The notes: generated by a model not told the origin, from the letters alone. 64,000 nt of DNA from CAZNKU01 sp045654805 (GCA_045654805.1 JAZOOD010000063.1:1-64000), one strand, 5' to 3'. Positions 25,925-34,448 are shown, counted from the stretch's first letter. Program-made: numbers and translations.

Positions 25925-26323
25925 ATGGAAAAAACAATTAAATACAGCCGACAGAGAGAAGCTATTAGGGAAATGCTTTGCAATAGATACGACCACCCAA
26001 CTGCAGAACAATTGTATACCGACCTAAAAGCAGATTATCCCAAACTTAGTTTAGGAACAGTCTATAGAAATCTTGCACTTTTAGTAAACATTGGTGATGC
26101 CATAAAAATTTCAACCGGTGCCGAAAGCGAAAGATATGATGGAAATGTACATAATCACTATCATATGGTGTGTACAAAATGCGGCTCGGTAACGGATGTT
26201 AATTTATCAGTTAATGAGACTCTAGAATCTATGGCAGAAGAGGTTACTAAGGCTGATATTAAGACACATTCTTTGATTTTTTATGGAATTTGTAAAAATT
26301 GTAAAAAAACACTTGACAAATAA
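25925..26323 (+). CDS. perR: Fur-family regulator, PerR-like
   Basis: A 132-residue Fur-family repressor. The N-terminal winged helix (HPTAEQLYTDLK, SLGTVYRNLALL) is followed by the metal-binding core. CxxC pairs at 83/86 and 123/126 form the structural zinc site. The regulatory-site candidates are His24, Asp72 and the His76/78/80 cluster (RYDGNVHNHYH). The Asp after Tyr/Phe at this place is characteristic of PerR rather than Fur. It precedes a reverse rubrerythrin gene behind a second similar operator, which supports a peroxide-sensing role. Start ATG at 25925, SD AAAGGATGTGA. Confidence 0.85.
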   Translation: MEKTIKYSRQREAIREMLCNRYDHPTAEQLYTDLKADYPKLSLGTVYRNLALLVNIGDAIKISTGAESERYDGNVHNHYHMVCTKCGSVTDVNLSVNETLESMAEEVTKADIKTHSLIFYGICKNCKKTLDK

Positions 26324-26365
26324 AAAATATATGTTATAATAAAATCAATAATAATTACTATTATT
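26313..26365 (+). promoter_or_regulatory. Promoter and PerR-like operator of the rubrerythrin gene
   Basis: TTGACA (26313-26318, overlapping the perR stop region), 16-base spacer, TATAAT (26335-26340). The 19-base palindrome AATAATAATTACTATTATT (26347-26365) has one mismatched pair and covers the transcription start. It is shaped like PerR/Fur boxes. Confidence 0.75.
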
Positions 26366-26390
26366 AAATTATAAAATATAGGAGGAATAA

Positions 26391-26981
26391 ATGATGAAAA
26401 AATTTGTATGTACAGTTTGCGGTTATGTTCATGAGGGAGATTCAGCTCCGGAAAAATGCCCGGTATGTAAGGTGCCAAGTGAAAAATTTAAAATTATGGA
26501 AGAAGGGGCAGCTCTTGCAGCAGAACACGAATACGGTGTTTATGCAAAAACTGTCAAAAATAATCCTGATATAAGTGAAGAAGATAAGAAATATATATTT
26601 GAACAGCTTATGGCCAACTTTAATGGCGAATGCGCTGAAGTAGGTATGTATTTGTGCATGGCTCGTATTGCTCACAGGGAGGGCTATCCTGAGGTAGGTC
26701 TTTATTGGGAAAAGGCTGCTTATGAGGAAGCAGAGCATGCGGCAAAATTTGCAGAACTTCTTGGAGAAGATTTAGAACCAAATATGAAAGCGACAACAAA
26801 AGATAATCTTGCATGGAGAGTAGATTGTGAATATGGCGCAACTCAGGGTAAATTTGACCTTGCTGCTTGTGCTAAAAAGAACGGCTTAGATGCAATTCAT
26901 GATACAGTTCATGAAATGGCACGTGACGAAGCTCGACATGGTAGAGGTCTTGAAGGACTTCTTAAGAGATATTTTGGTTAA
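26391..26981 (+). CDS. Reverse rubrerythrin
   Basis: A 196-residue protein with a rubredoxin domain at the N-terminus (Cys7, 10, 23 and 26 in FVCTVCGYVHEG and EKCPVCKVP). A four-helix diiron rubrerythrin domain follows (NGECAEVGMYL, EEAEHAAKF, ARDEARHGRG). Rubredoxin-first order defines reverse rubrerythrins, which in Clostridium act as NADH-linked peroxide and oxygen reductases and are strongly PerR-repressed. Upstream SD is AGGAGG. A PerR-like palindrome overlies the promoter. Confidence 0.93.
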   Translation: MMKKFVCTVCGYVHEGDSAPEKCPVCKVPSEKFKIMEEGAALAAEHEYGVYAKTVKNNPDISEEDKKYIFEQLMANFNGECAEVGMYLCMARIAHREGYPEVGLYWEKAAYEEAEHAAKFAELLGEDLEPNMKATTKDNLAWRVDCEYGATQGKFDLAACAKKNGLDAIHDTVHEMARDEARHGRGLEGLLKRYFG

Positions 26982-27004
26982 TAGCCGACTTTTTGGGGGT
27001 AGTT

Positions 27005-27211
27005 ATGAGAGAAAATTATATGGTTTGTAATTGCAAACAAGTGAGTTATGTTGATATAGCGAATGCTCTAGATAACAACAAACATTTTGATGACGTACTT
27101 GGTGCATTCGATGATGTTCAAAAGGTAACAAACTGTTCTACAGGCTGCGGCGGATGCCACCAAAAGGTTTTAGACATAATATCCGAAATTATGAGCGGAG
27201 TAACACAGTAA
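27005..27211 (+). CDS. Bfd-like [2Fe-2S] ferredoxin
   Basis: A 68-residue protein with the CxC (8, 10) and CxxxCxxC (44, 48, 51) pattern of the BFD-like [2Fe-2S] fold. Bacterioferritin-associated ferredoxin in other bacteria donates electrons to release iron from ferritins; here a ferritin gene follows. The ATG at 27005 with GGGGG upstream is preferred over an upstream TTG. It lies 23 bases after the rubrerythrin gene in the same direction. Confidence 0.85.
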   Translation: MRENYMVCNCKQVSYVDIANALDNNKHFDDVLGAFDDVQKVTNCSTGCGGCHQKVLDIISEIMSGVTQ

Positions 27212-27221
27212 AACAGGAAAT

Positions 27222-27253
27222 ACAAGGCACTTTGCAAAGGCGAGGTGCCTTGT
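27222..27253 (+). terminator. Hairpin between bfd-like and ferritin genes
   Basis: Arms ACAAGGCAC (27222-27230) and GTGCCTTGT (27245-27253), then TTCTG. Without a clear U-run this may be a weak terminator or attenuator that lowers ferritin expression. Confidence 0.5.
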
Positions 27254-27285
27254 TTCTGACAAATGTTTATGAAGGAGTTGACGTT

Positions 27286-27798
27286 ATGTTGGATTCTAAG
27301 GTATCAAAATTACTTAATGAACAGATAAATAAGGAATTATACTCAGCTTATCTGTATTTGGATTTTTCTATATTTTATGAACAGCAGGGACTTGACGGAT
27401 TTTCAAACTGGTATATGATACAAGCTCAGGAGGAAAGGGATCATGCAATGCTTTTCTTGAAATATTTGCAGCTTAATGGTGAAATAGCATCTCTCGATGC
27501 AATTGGCAAGCCAGACATAACGCTTGAAACGCTGATGGACCCTTTAAAGGCGGGATATGAACATGAACAGTATGTAACTGGTCTTATAAATGATATTTAC
27601 GCCGCTGCGTATGCTGTAAAGGATTTTAGAACAATGCAATTTTTGGATTGGTTTGTGAAAGAGCAGTTGGAGGAAGAAAAGAATGCCGATGATATGATTA
27701 AAAAGATGGAGCTTTTTGGAAATGACTCAAAGGGACTTTATTCCCTTGACTCGGAATATGCTGCAAGGGTATATACTGCACCGTCTCTTGTATTGTGA
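27286..27798 (+). CDS. ftnA: Ferritin
   Basis: A 170-residue non-haem ferritin (FtnA type). The ferroxidase ligands lie in NKELYSAYLYLDF and QAQEERDHAMLF, with a later KEQLEEEKNADDM helix. It stores iron as a 24-mer in the cytoplasm and limits Fenton chemistry. The start at 27286 with GAAGGAG upstream removes 44 non-homologous codons of the longer frame. It sits in the peroxide/iron module with the PerR-like regulator, rubrerythrin and the Bfd-like protein. Confidence 0.93.
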   Translation: MLDSKVSKLLNEQINKELYSAYLYLDFSIFYEQQGLDGFSNWYMIQAQEERDHAMLFLKYLQLNGEIASLDAIGKPDITLETLMDPLKAGYEHEQYVTGLINDIYAAAYAVKDFRTMQFLDWFVKEQLEEEKNADDMIKKMELFGNDSKGLYSLDSEYAARVYTAPSLVL

Positions 27799-27835
27799 TA
27801 AATTGCCACGGTGTGATAGTGGAGATTGATAAAAG

Positions 27836-27874
27836 GGAGTTATAGCAAAATAAGTTTGATTTTGCTATAACTCC
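27836..27874 (+). terminator. Terminator after ferritin, shared with the convergent lipid kinase gene
   Basis: Arms GGAGTTATAGCAAAAT (27836-27851) and ATTTTGCTATAACTCC (27859-27874) form a perfect 16-bp stem, flanked by short T-runs on both strands. It overlaps the last codons of the minus-strand gene. Confidence 0.8.
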
Positions 27875-28806
27875 TTTACATTTTGTGGCTTTGAAAAATT
27901 TATACCGTTTTCAATTATGTAAAATTCCATTTTTTCTGCGTCAAAAATCTCACCATCTACACATAATTTCATATTATCGTTTGGTGTTACAACAATATTT
28001 TTGCATTGGGTTGTAGATGCTACGTGAGTGTATTTTTTCGTTTCAAAAAGTGTACCTTTCATATATAGAGGCAGGCATGGAACAAACAACCGCCGGGGTA
28101 TATCTTTAATAATATTTATGTCCATAAGTCCGTCGTTGATTTTGGCATAAGGGTTGCTTTTCACACCGCCTCCGCAAAAACATCCGTTTGCAATAGCGGT
28201 TAAAAGTAGTTTTCCATTATGTATTTTCCTACCGTCAACTTCTATTTTAATATCTGCACCTTTTTTTCTTATGAGTACTGTCAATATTCCCATAAAGTAT
28301 GCCAATGAGCCTTTTATAAAGGGATACTGTTTTAATTTTGAAGTCATATCTGCCGCATTGCAGTCAAATCCTATATTAAACATATTCGCACAACATTTTA
28401 TAACTTTTTTTCCATTAACAACACCTTTGTACTGCATAATGTCACAAGGGGAAGAAACGCCGTTAAACTGTGCCTTAATGTCGGTAAAACTGCAATCTTC
28501 GAAATTTCTGCAAAAATCATTACCTGTACCCAAGGGTATAATACCTACGGAAACTTTGTCAAACCCGTATGCACCATTTAATATTTCATTAAAGGTACCA
28601 TCTCCACCGCAGGCTATGTATGTTGCAGGTGTATTATTCTGTTCACACTTACTGCGTACATAAAATTCTGCATCGCCAATGGATTTTGTAATATATATTT
28701 CAAAATTCTTATTAAGCATCTTGCCTGTTTCCACAATTTCTTTTTTCAGTTTTTCAATACCCTTGCCCTTACCAGCCTTGGGATTAATAATAAAATAATA
28801 CTTCAT
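27865..28806 (-). CDS. Diacylglycerol kinase-family lipid kinase (YegS/BmrU type)
   Basis: A 313-residue protein with the catalytic-domain motifs INPKAGKGKG, GGDGTFNEILNG and PLGTGNDFCRNF, and a C-terminal beta domain with DGLMDINII and CVDGEIF. The family phosphorylates diacylglycerol or related lipids, and DgkB recycles diacylglycerol in Gram-positives. Whether this is DgkB itself is not certain. The ATG at 28806 has GGAG at good spacing; the longer frame begins at a TTG within that SD. Confidence 0.9.
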   Translation of the reverse strand: MKYYFIINPKAGKGKGIEKLKKEIVETGKMLNKNFEIYITKSIGDAEFYVRSKCEQNNTPATYIACGGDGTFNEILNGAYGFDKVSVGIIPLGTGNDFCRNFEDCSFTDIKAQFNGVSSPCDIMQYKGVVNGKKVIKCCANMFNIGFDCNAADMTSKLKQYPFIKGSLAYFMGILTVLIRKKGADIKIEVDGRKIHNGKLLLTAIANGCFCGGGVKSNPYAKINDGLMDINIIKDIPRRLFVPCLPLYMKGTLFETKKYTHVASTTQCKNIVVTPNDNMKLCVDGEIFDAEKMEFYIIENGINFSKPQNVKEL

Positions 28807-28887
28807 ATTTTTCTCCAACCTATTAAATTACACTTTCATTATAACTATTTTCGACAGAAAATTCAATGTTTTTCTGTAATATAGGCA

Positions 28888-28916
28888 TTGAAATTTAAAT
28901 TAAAAAGTGGTATAAT
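28888..28916 (+). promoter_or_regulatory. Sigma-A-type promoter of aspS
   Basis: TTGAAA (28888-28893), 17-base spacer, TATAAT (28911-28916), about 50 bases upstream of the aspS ATG. Confidence 0.75.
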
Positions 28917-28967
28917 AACATAAATATGGTTAAAATAATAATATTTTACAATAAATTGGAGGTTACT

Positions 28968-30302
28968 ATGGAACGCATTTATATCGGTGATGTGAAAAGA
29001 AATCTTGGACAAACTGTTACAATCAAGGGTTTTGTAGACAGTATTCGTGACACAAAATACGTCGTGTTTATGACTATAAAGGATATTACAGGAACGGTTC
29101 AGGCGACAGTTGAAAAGGAAACTAATGCAGAACTTGCCTCAAGTCTTGAAGGCCTTACAAACGATTCTGTTGTTACTATAATAGGTAAAGCGGTTGAAAA
29201 TGAGTATGTTAAACTTCACGGTATGGAAATTATCCCTGACGAAGTTATTATCGAGAGTGTAGCGGACGCATTGCCTATTAACAGAAAGGAAATTCCGGCT
29301 ACTAAAAAGAGAAAGGCTGTGGAACGCTCAAGCATTGATCAAAGAATAGATTATAGATGGATAGACCTTAGAACTGACGAAAATCAGACTATGTTCAAGG
29401 TACAGACTGTTATGGTTAACGCTATGCGTAAGTTTCTTCTGGAAAAGAATTTTATTGAAATTCATACACCAAAGCTTATTGGCACAGCCAGCGAAAGTGG
29501 TTCGGATGTATTTGAAGTAAAATATTTCGACCGTAATGCATATCTTGCACAAAGTCCACAGTTTTACAAGCAGATGGCTATGGCAAGCGGGTTTGAAAGA
29601 ATTTTTGAAGTTGGTCCTGTTTTCCGTGCTGAAAAATCTTTTACAAGCAAGCATGCTACGGAATTTACAGGCTTTGACCTTGAATTTAGCTACATTGATT
29701 CCTTCCGCGATGTTATGAAAATGGAGGAGGAACTGCTCACATGTATGCTTAAAGAGGTTAAGGATGCTTACGGTGAGGAAATTAAGGAACTTTTTGGGCT
29801 GGATGTTATAGTTCCTGAAACACCGTTCCCTGTTATAAAATTAGCTGATCTCTATGATGAGCTTGAAAAGGAATTTGGCTACAAGGTAGATGATTCTGAA
29901 AAGGGTGACCTTACAACAGAGGCTGAAAGACTAAGCTACGACTGGGTTAAGAAAAAATACAATCACGAATTTTTGTTTGTAACAGATTTTGATGCTGAAA
30001 AACGTGCATTCTACCATATGCGTGATGAAAATGGCATTCCTCAGGGTTATGACCTTATCTGGAGAGGTGTTGAAATTACAACAGGTGCACAACGTGAACA
30101 TAGATACGATGTTTTGGCTAAGCAAGCTGCAGAAAAGGGACTGGAGGAAGATGTAAAATTCTATCTTGAATTTTTTAAATACGGTTGTCCCCCACACGGC
30201 GGCTTTGGTATAGGTGTAGACAGAATTACAATGTTAATGCTTGGTATGCATATTAAGGATTCAATGTTTATATTCCGTGGACCTAACAGACTTAATCCGT
30301 AA
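28968..30302 (+). CDS. aspS: Aspartate--tRNA(Asp/Asn) ligase, archaeal type
   Basis: A 444-residue class IIb synthetase. An N-terminal OB-fold anticodon-binding domain is followed by a catalytic core with FIEIHTPKLIGTASESG, AQSPQFYKQ, FRAEKS (motif 2) and GGFGIGVDRITML (motif 3). It lacks the GAD insertion of the roughly 590-residue bacterial AspRS. This archaeal-type enzyme in Clostridia is usually non-discriminating, charging tRNA-Asn for amidation by GatCAB. That inference needs gatCAB and asnS data from outside the window. ATG at 28968, SD TTGGAGG. Confidence 0.9.
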   Translation: MERIYIGDVKRNLGQTVTIKGFVDSIRDTKYVVFMTIKDITGTVQATVEKETNAELASSLEGLTNDSVVTIIGKAVENEYVKLHGMEIIPDEVIIESVADALPINRKEIPATKKRKAVERSSIDQRIDYRWIDLRTDENQTMFKVQTVMVNAMRKFLLEKNFIEIHTPKLIGTASESGSDVFEVKYFDRNAYLAQSPQFYKQMAMASGFERIFEVGPVFRAEKSFTSKHATEFTGFDLEFSYIDSFRDVMKMEEELLTCMLKEVKDAYGEEIKELFGLDVIVPETPFPVIKLADLYDELEKEFGYKVDDSEKGDLTTEAERLSYDWVKKKYNHEFLFVTDFDAEKRAFYHMRDENGIPQGYDLIWRGVEITTGAQREHRYDVLAKQAAEKGLEEDVKFYLEFFKYGCPPHGGFGIGVDRITMLMLGMHIKDSMFIFRGPNRLNP

Positions 30303-30309
30303 AATTTTT

Positions 30310-30342
30310 AAAAAGGAGAACATTAAGTTCTCCTTTTTGTTT
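30310..30342 (+). terminator. Intrinsic terminator of aspS
   Basis: Arms AAAAAGGAGAAC (30310-30321) and GTTCTCCTTTTT (30327-30338) with an ATTAA loop; the U-run overlaps the stem end. Confidence 0.88.
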
Positions 30343-30370
30343 TGTTAAAAAAACCTTAACAATTAAGCAC

Positions 30371-30399
30371 TTGAAATCCTTATTAATAAATGATATAAT
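30371..30399 (+). promoter_or_regulatory. Sigma-A-type promoter of clpE
   Basis: TTGAAA (30371-30376), 17-base spacer, TATAAT (30394-30399). No CtsR heptad repeat was recognised around it. Confidence 0.7.
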
Positions 30400-30456
30400 G
30401 TCATAATGATAAGTGAGGAACTTGCCATATAGCATTTTACAAAGGAGGTATTTGAT

Positions 30457-32724
30457 ATGATGCTATGTAATAGATGTAACCAAAGACCTGCCGTTGTATT
30501 TGTAACAAAGGTGGAAAATGGTGAAAAGAAGAATGAAGGATTGTGTTTGACTTGTGCCAGAGAGCTTGGTATGCCTCAGGGACAATTTGATAATATTATA
30601 GAACAGATGGGGATGACGCCTGAGGAATTTGATGCAATGAGCCAGGAAATTATGGAAAATCCTCCGGAAATTACACCGGAAATGATTAACGAAATGATGC
30701 CCATGATGCAAAATATGTTTTCCGGCATAGGCGGGATGGAGTCTGAGAGTAATATACCGGAAGAACAGTCTTCCAAAACAACAAAAACAAAAAAAATGAA
30801 TAAACCGAAGAAAAAGAGTTTGATTGAACAGTATGCAACAAATCTAAACCTGAAGGCGAGGGAAAATCAGATCGACCGTGTTATCGGCAGAGATGTGGAA
30901 ATTGAGCGCGTTGTGCAGATTTTGAACAGACGCAAGAAAAATAATCCTGCGCTTATAGGTGAGCCCGGTGTTGGTAAAACAGCTATTGCAGAAGGCTTGG
31001 CTGTGAAAATTGTCAACGGTGATGTTCCACATAAATTGTTGAACAAGGAAATATATCTCCTTGACCTTACATCATTGGTGGCAGGTACACAGTTCCGCGG
31101 TCAGTTTGAGGCGAGAATTAAGGGCATTATTGACGAGGCTATTGAACGCGGTAATGTAATATTTGTAATTGATGAAATCCATAACATTGTTGCAACAGGT
31201 GATTCCGAGGGTGCAATGGGTGCAGCAAACATCTTAAAGCCTGCACTTGCAAAGGGTGATATACAGGTTATCGGTGCTACTACACTTGATGAATACAGAA
31301 AGTATATTGAAAAGGATTCTGCTTTGGAACGCCGTTTCCAGCCTGTTATTGTGGAAGAACCTTCAGTAGAACAGACTATTGAGATTATAAAAGGTATAAG
31401 GGATTATTACGAAAATCACCACAAGGTAAAAATTTCCGATGAAGTGATAAAAACCGCTGCCATATTGTCTGAAAGATATATTACTGACAGATTTTTGCCC
31501 GACAAGGCAATAGATGTAATTGATGAAGCAGGCTCACGTGCAAATCTTAATAATCGCAAGCTTGTGGACCTTGAAATATTGAAGAATCAGCTTGGGGAAG
31601 TGCAGAGTGAAAAGGATAATTGCATTGAGGCAGATTCAACAGAGGATTATCAAAAGGCTGCAGACCTTAAAACGAAAGAATGTCAGCTTGAGCAAAGTAT
31701 AAAAGAACTTGAGGCAGAATGTAAAAATACGGAAATAACTACAGATGACATAGCAAGAGTTATTGAAATGTGGACCAAAATTCCTGTACAGAGAATAAGT
31801 GAATTTGAATCCAACAAGCTTATGTCATTAGAATCAAGATTGCACGAAAGATTAATCGGTCAGAACACTGCGGTGGAAGCTGTTTCACGAGCAATCCGCA
31901 TAAGCCGTGCAGGTTTGTCTTTGAAAAAACGCCCTGTATCCTTTATATTTGTAGGTCCTACAGGCGTGGGTAAGACAGAATTGGTAAGGCAGCTTGCCAA
32001 GGAGCTTTTTGATGATGAACAGGCTCTTATCCGTCTGGATATGAGTGAATATATGGAAAAGCACTCTGTTGCTAAAATTATAGGCTCACCTCCGGGATAT
32101 GTGGGTTATGATGAAGCGGGACAGCTTACTGAAAAGGTACGCAGAAGACCATACAGTGTAATTCTACTAGATGAAATTGAAAAGGCACATCCTGACATAT
32201 TCAATATTCTTCTCCAAATTCTTGATGAGGGAAGAATTACGGATAGCCATGGTAAGCTTGTAAGCTTTGAAAACTGCGTTATAATTATGACATCCAACGC
32301 AGGCTCTGATTTTAAGGCTGCAACATTAGGTTTTGGAGTTTCTCAGACAGAGGGCTTGAAAAACAAGGCCGAATTTGCTTTGAAACAGATTTTCCGTCCG
32401 GAATTTTTAAACAGAATCAACGAGGTTGTTGTCTTTGAAACTTTGACTAAAAAAGAACTTGACGGTATTTGCAGGCTTATGCTTGGCGATATTCAAAAAG
32501 CCTTGGAGGAGAAGAACATTTCAATAACATATACGGAAAATATTATTAATTATATTATCGAAAAGGGCTTTGATGAACAATATGGTGCAAGGCCTATGAA
32601 GCGTGTTATTTTCCACGAGGTGGAAAATAAAATTGCAGAGCTTATTATATCCAATAAAATTTCAGACGGTGACAGTATTATAGTTGATGCAAATGATGAC
32701 GGCGTTGTTGTTATGAAAAAGTAA
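30457..32724 (+). CDS. clpE: ClpE-type ATP-dependent Clp protease ATP-binding subunit
   Basis: A 755-residue Hsp100 protein. It has an N-terminal zinc finger (Cys4, 7, 30 and 33) and a Met/Pro-rich linker. The first AAA+ module has Walker A GEPGVGKTA and Walker B FVIDEIHN. A short middle segment with a UVR-like helix (DYQKAADLKTKECQLE) leads to a second AAA+ module with GPTGVGKTE and ILLDEIEKAHPD. The zinc finger in place of the Clp-N repeats identifies ClpE rather than ClpC. It feeds unfolded proteins to ClpP. CtsR control, known for B. subtilis clpE, is not evident here. Confidence 0.92.
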   Translation: MMLCNRCNQRPAVVFVTKVENGEKKNEGLCLTCARELGMPQGQFDNIIEQMGMTPEEFDAMSQEIMENPPEITPEMINEMMPMMQNMFSGIGGMESESNIPEEQSSKTTKTKKMNKPKKKSLIEQYATNLNLKARENQIDRVIGRDVEIERVVQILNRRKKNNPALIGEPGVGKTAIAEGLAVKIVNGDVPHKLLNKEIYLLDLTSLVAGTQFRGQFEARIKGIIDEAIERGNVIFVIDEIHNIVATGDSEGAMGAANILKPALAKGDIQVIGATTLDEYRKYIEKDSALERRFQPVIVEEPSVEQTIEIIKGIRDYYENHHKVKISDEVIKTAAILSERYITDRFLPDKAIDVIDEAGSRANLNNRKLVDLEILKNQLGEVQSEKDNCIEADSTEDYQKAADLKTKECQLEQSIKELEAECKNTEITTDDIARVIEMWTKIPVQRISEFESNKLMSLESRLHERLIGQNTAVEAVSRAIRISRAGLSLKKRPVSFIFVGPTGVGKTELVRQLAKELFDDEQALIRLDMSEYMEKHSVAKIIGSPPGYVGYDEAGQLTEKVRRRPYSVILLDEIEKAHPDIFNILLQILDEGRITDSHGKLVSFENCVIIMTSNAGSDFKAATLGFGVSQTEGLKNKAEFALKQIFRPEFLNRINEVVVFETLTKKELDGICRLMLGDIQKALEEKNISITYTENIINYIIEKGFDEQYGARPMKRVIFHEVENKIAELIISNKISDGDSIIVDANDDGVVVMKK

Positions 32725-32732
32725 TTAAAATT

Positions 32733-32763
32733 AAACACACCCCAATGATGGGGTGTGTTTTTA
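32733..32763 (+). terminator. Terminator between clpE and the convergent deacetylase gene
   Basis: Arms AAACACACCCC (32733-32743) and GGGGTGTGTTT (32750-32760), followed by TTT on the plus strand and TTTAATTTT on the minus strand, so it can serve both genes. Confidence 0.85.
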
Positions 32764-33513
32764 CTTAGCTATTTGCATACCTGTATGGTCTATGTAGTAA
32801 TTATTTTTGTATATTAAATTAGAGACGGTTACAAATTCATATCCCATATTTTTAAGCTCACAAAGTAAACTTGGCAAGGCTTTTGCCGTATTGGGAGCGC
32901 CGTTATGCAATAATATAATTGAACCATTTTTTACTCTAGAGGTAACTCGTTTTACTATTTCGTCAGCGGGAAGACCTTTCCAGTCCAAACTATCACAATC
33001 CCATTGTATGCAAAATCGTCCGGTATCCTTGCAAGTTTGTACCAATAGATTATTATATTCCCCGTATGGGGCACGGAACAAAACCTGCTGCTGACCTGTT
33101 ATGTCCTTTATTTTTTTGTCACAATCGTCCATTTCTTTAACCATTTCCTCTCGTGACAGCGAGTTTGGATGAGGGTGGGTGTCGGAATGATTTGCAATTT
33201 CGTGACCTGACTTAGCCATTTCCTCTATTCTGGAGGAATATTTTTCCACAAAATCCCCAACAACAAAAAAAGTTGCTTTGCAGTTATAATTATTTAACTC
33301 CTTTAAAACATCTGTTAAATCTGCATCATCCCACGCAGAATCAAAGGTTATCGCAATTTTCTTTTCATCGGTTTGCACACAATAAATAGGTATGTTATCC
33401 TTTTTGGATGCAGTATTTATACTGCTAATGTTGTTTACTGCAAAAATCAGTATTACAAGAATTAATAGCCCCATTGTCAAAATAATTTTTTTATTTAATA
33501 CAAAAAAATGCAT
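32761..33513 (-). CDS. Membrane-anchored polysaccharide deacetylase (PdaB-like)
   Basis: A 250-residue protein with an N-terminal membrane anchor (about 8-26) and a NodB deacetylase domain. Asp58 in ITFDSAWDDAD, His109 and His113 in NHSDTHPH, and RAPYGEYN give the metal-binding and catalytic framework. The usual TFDD is replaced by TFDSAWDD, a variation also seen in PdaB-type sporulation deacetylases, so spore cortex or cell wall peptidoglycan or glycan is a likely substrate. SD GGAGGTG. Confidence 0.85.
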   Translation of the reverse strand: MHFFVLNKKIILTMGLLILVILIFAVNNISSINTASKKDNIPIYCVQTDEKKIAITFDSAWDDADLTDVLKELNNYNCKATFFVVGDFVEKYSSRIEEMAKSGHEIANHSDTHPHPNSLSREEMVKEMDDCDKKIKDITGQQQVLFRAPYGEYNNLLVQTCKDTGRFCIQWDCDSLDWKGLPADEIVKRVTSRVKNGSIILLHNGAPNTAKALPSLLCELKNMGYEFVTVSNLIYKNNYYIDHTGMQIAK

Positions 33514-33570
33514 AATACACCTCCATACATTAATAAATATGTAAAAAAATAAAAAATATTTATAAAACTA

Positions 33571-33599
33571 TTGCCTTTTTTGAAATAAAAATGTATAAT
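33571..33599 (+). promoter_or_regulatory. Sigma-A-type promoter of the second amino acid ABC operon
   Basis: TTGCCT (33571-33576), 17-base spacer, TATAAT (33594-33599); the lipoprotein ATG follows 41 bases later. Confidence 0.7.
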
Positions 33600-33640
33600 A
33601 TATGCATAAATATTTTTTAAAATTTTAGGAGGAAATAAAT

Positions 33641-34429
33641 ATGAAAAAGATTATTGCTTTGGCATTGGTTTGCATGATGGCTGTATGCGTATTTGCAGGC
33701 TGCGGCAACGATGTCACACTTAAAATCCTTGACACAGAATATGCAGTAGAAGATTATGCTATCTGTGTTGCAAAAGAAGATACAGAACTTCTTGCAAACA
33801 TCAATACTGCTCTTGCTGAACTAAAGGCAGACGGCACAGTAGACAAAATTGTTAACAAGTACATATCAGGTGTTGAACACGACATCGTGTTCCAGGCTGA
33901 TGCAGAGGGTAAGCCTGAACTTCATATGGCTACAAACGCTCAGTTCCCACCATATGAATACTATGAAACCAATGAAATCGTAGGTATCGATGCTGAAATA
34001 GCAAAGGCTATTGCCGATAAGCTTGGCATGAAGCTTGTTATCGATGATATGGATTTTGATACAATTATTACTGCAGTTCAGACGGGAAAGGCTGACATAG
34101 GTGTTGCAGGTATGACTGTTACAGAAGACCGTCTAAAGAGCATTAACTTCACAGATTCTTATGCAACAGGTATCCAGTCTATCATCGTTCCTGAAGACAG
34201 CAAAATTACATCTGTAGATGACCTTTATGCTGAAGGTGCTGATTATCTGATTGGTACACAAAAAGGCACAACAGGTGACATTTATGCTGAAGGTGATTTC
34301 GGTGCAGACCGCGTTATGAAATATGCATCAGGTAACGAAGCTGTTCAGGCTCTTGTAACAGGTAAAGTTGATTGCGTTATTATAGATAACGAACCAGCAA
34401 AATCTTATGTAGAAGAAAACAACAAATAA
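33641..34429 (+). CDS. Polar amino acid ABC substrate-binding lipoprotein with permuted lobe order (C-A-B)
   Basis: A 262-residue lipoprotein with signal peptide and lipobox (FAGC, Cys21). Residues 25-77 correspond to the C-terminal return segment of a canonical GlnH-like protein (ILDTEYAVEDYAICVAK, INTALAELKADGTVDKIVNKYI). Residues 93-186 are the canonical N-terminal half of lobe 1 (PELHMATNAQFPPYEYY, GIDAEIAKAIADKLG, GVAGMTVTEDRLKSINF). Residues 188-262 are lobe 2 (ITSVDDL, LIGTQKGTTGD, AVQALVTGKVDCVIIDNEPA), where the protein stops. A canonical protein would continue into the ILDTEYA-like segment that here sits at the N-terminus. Rotation point differs from the protein at 9864-10685. It is followed by its permease and ATPase genes. 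Confidence 0.9.
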   Translation: MKKIIALALVCMMAVCVFAGCGNDVTLKILDTEYAVEDYAICVAKEDTELLANINTALAELKADGTVDKIVNKYISGVEHDIVFQADAEGKPELHMATNAQFPPYEYYETNEIVGIDAEIAKAIADKLGMKLVIDDMDFDTIITAVQTGKADIGVAGMTVTEDRLKSINFTDSYATGIQSIIVPEDSKITSVDDLYAEGADYLIGTQKGTTGDIYAEGDFGADRVMKYASGNEAVQALVTGKVDCVIIDNEPAKSYVEENNK

Positions 34430-34448
34430 TTTGTTTGTACTTAATGAG

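Noticed and set aside
31877..31892. TGTTTCACG as a parS site
   Set aside because: Only the first nine bases match; the second half (AGCAATC) does not, and the site lies within clpE coding sequence. No other convincing parS was seen.
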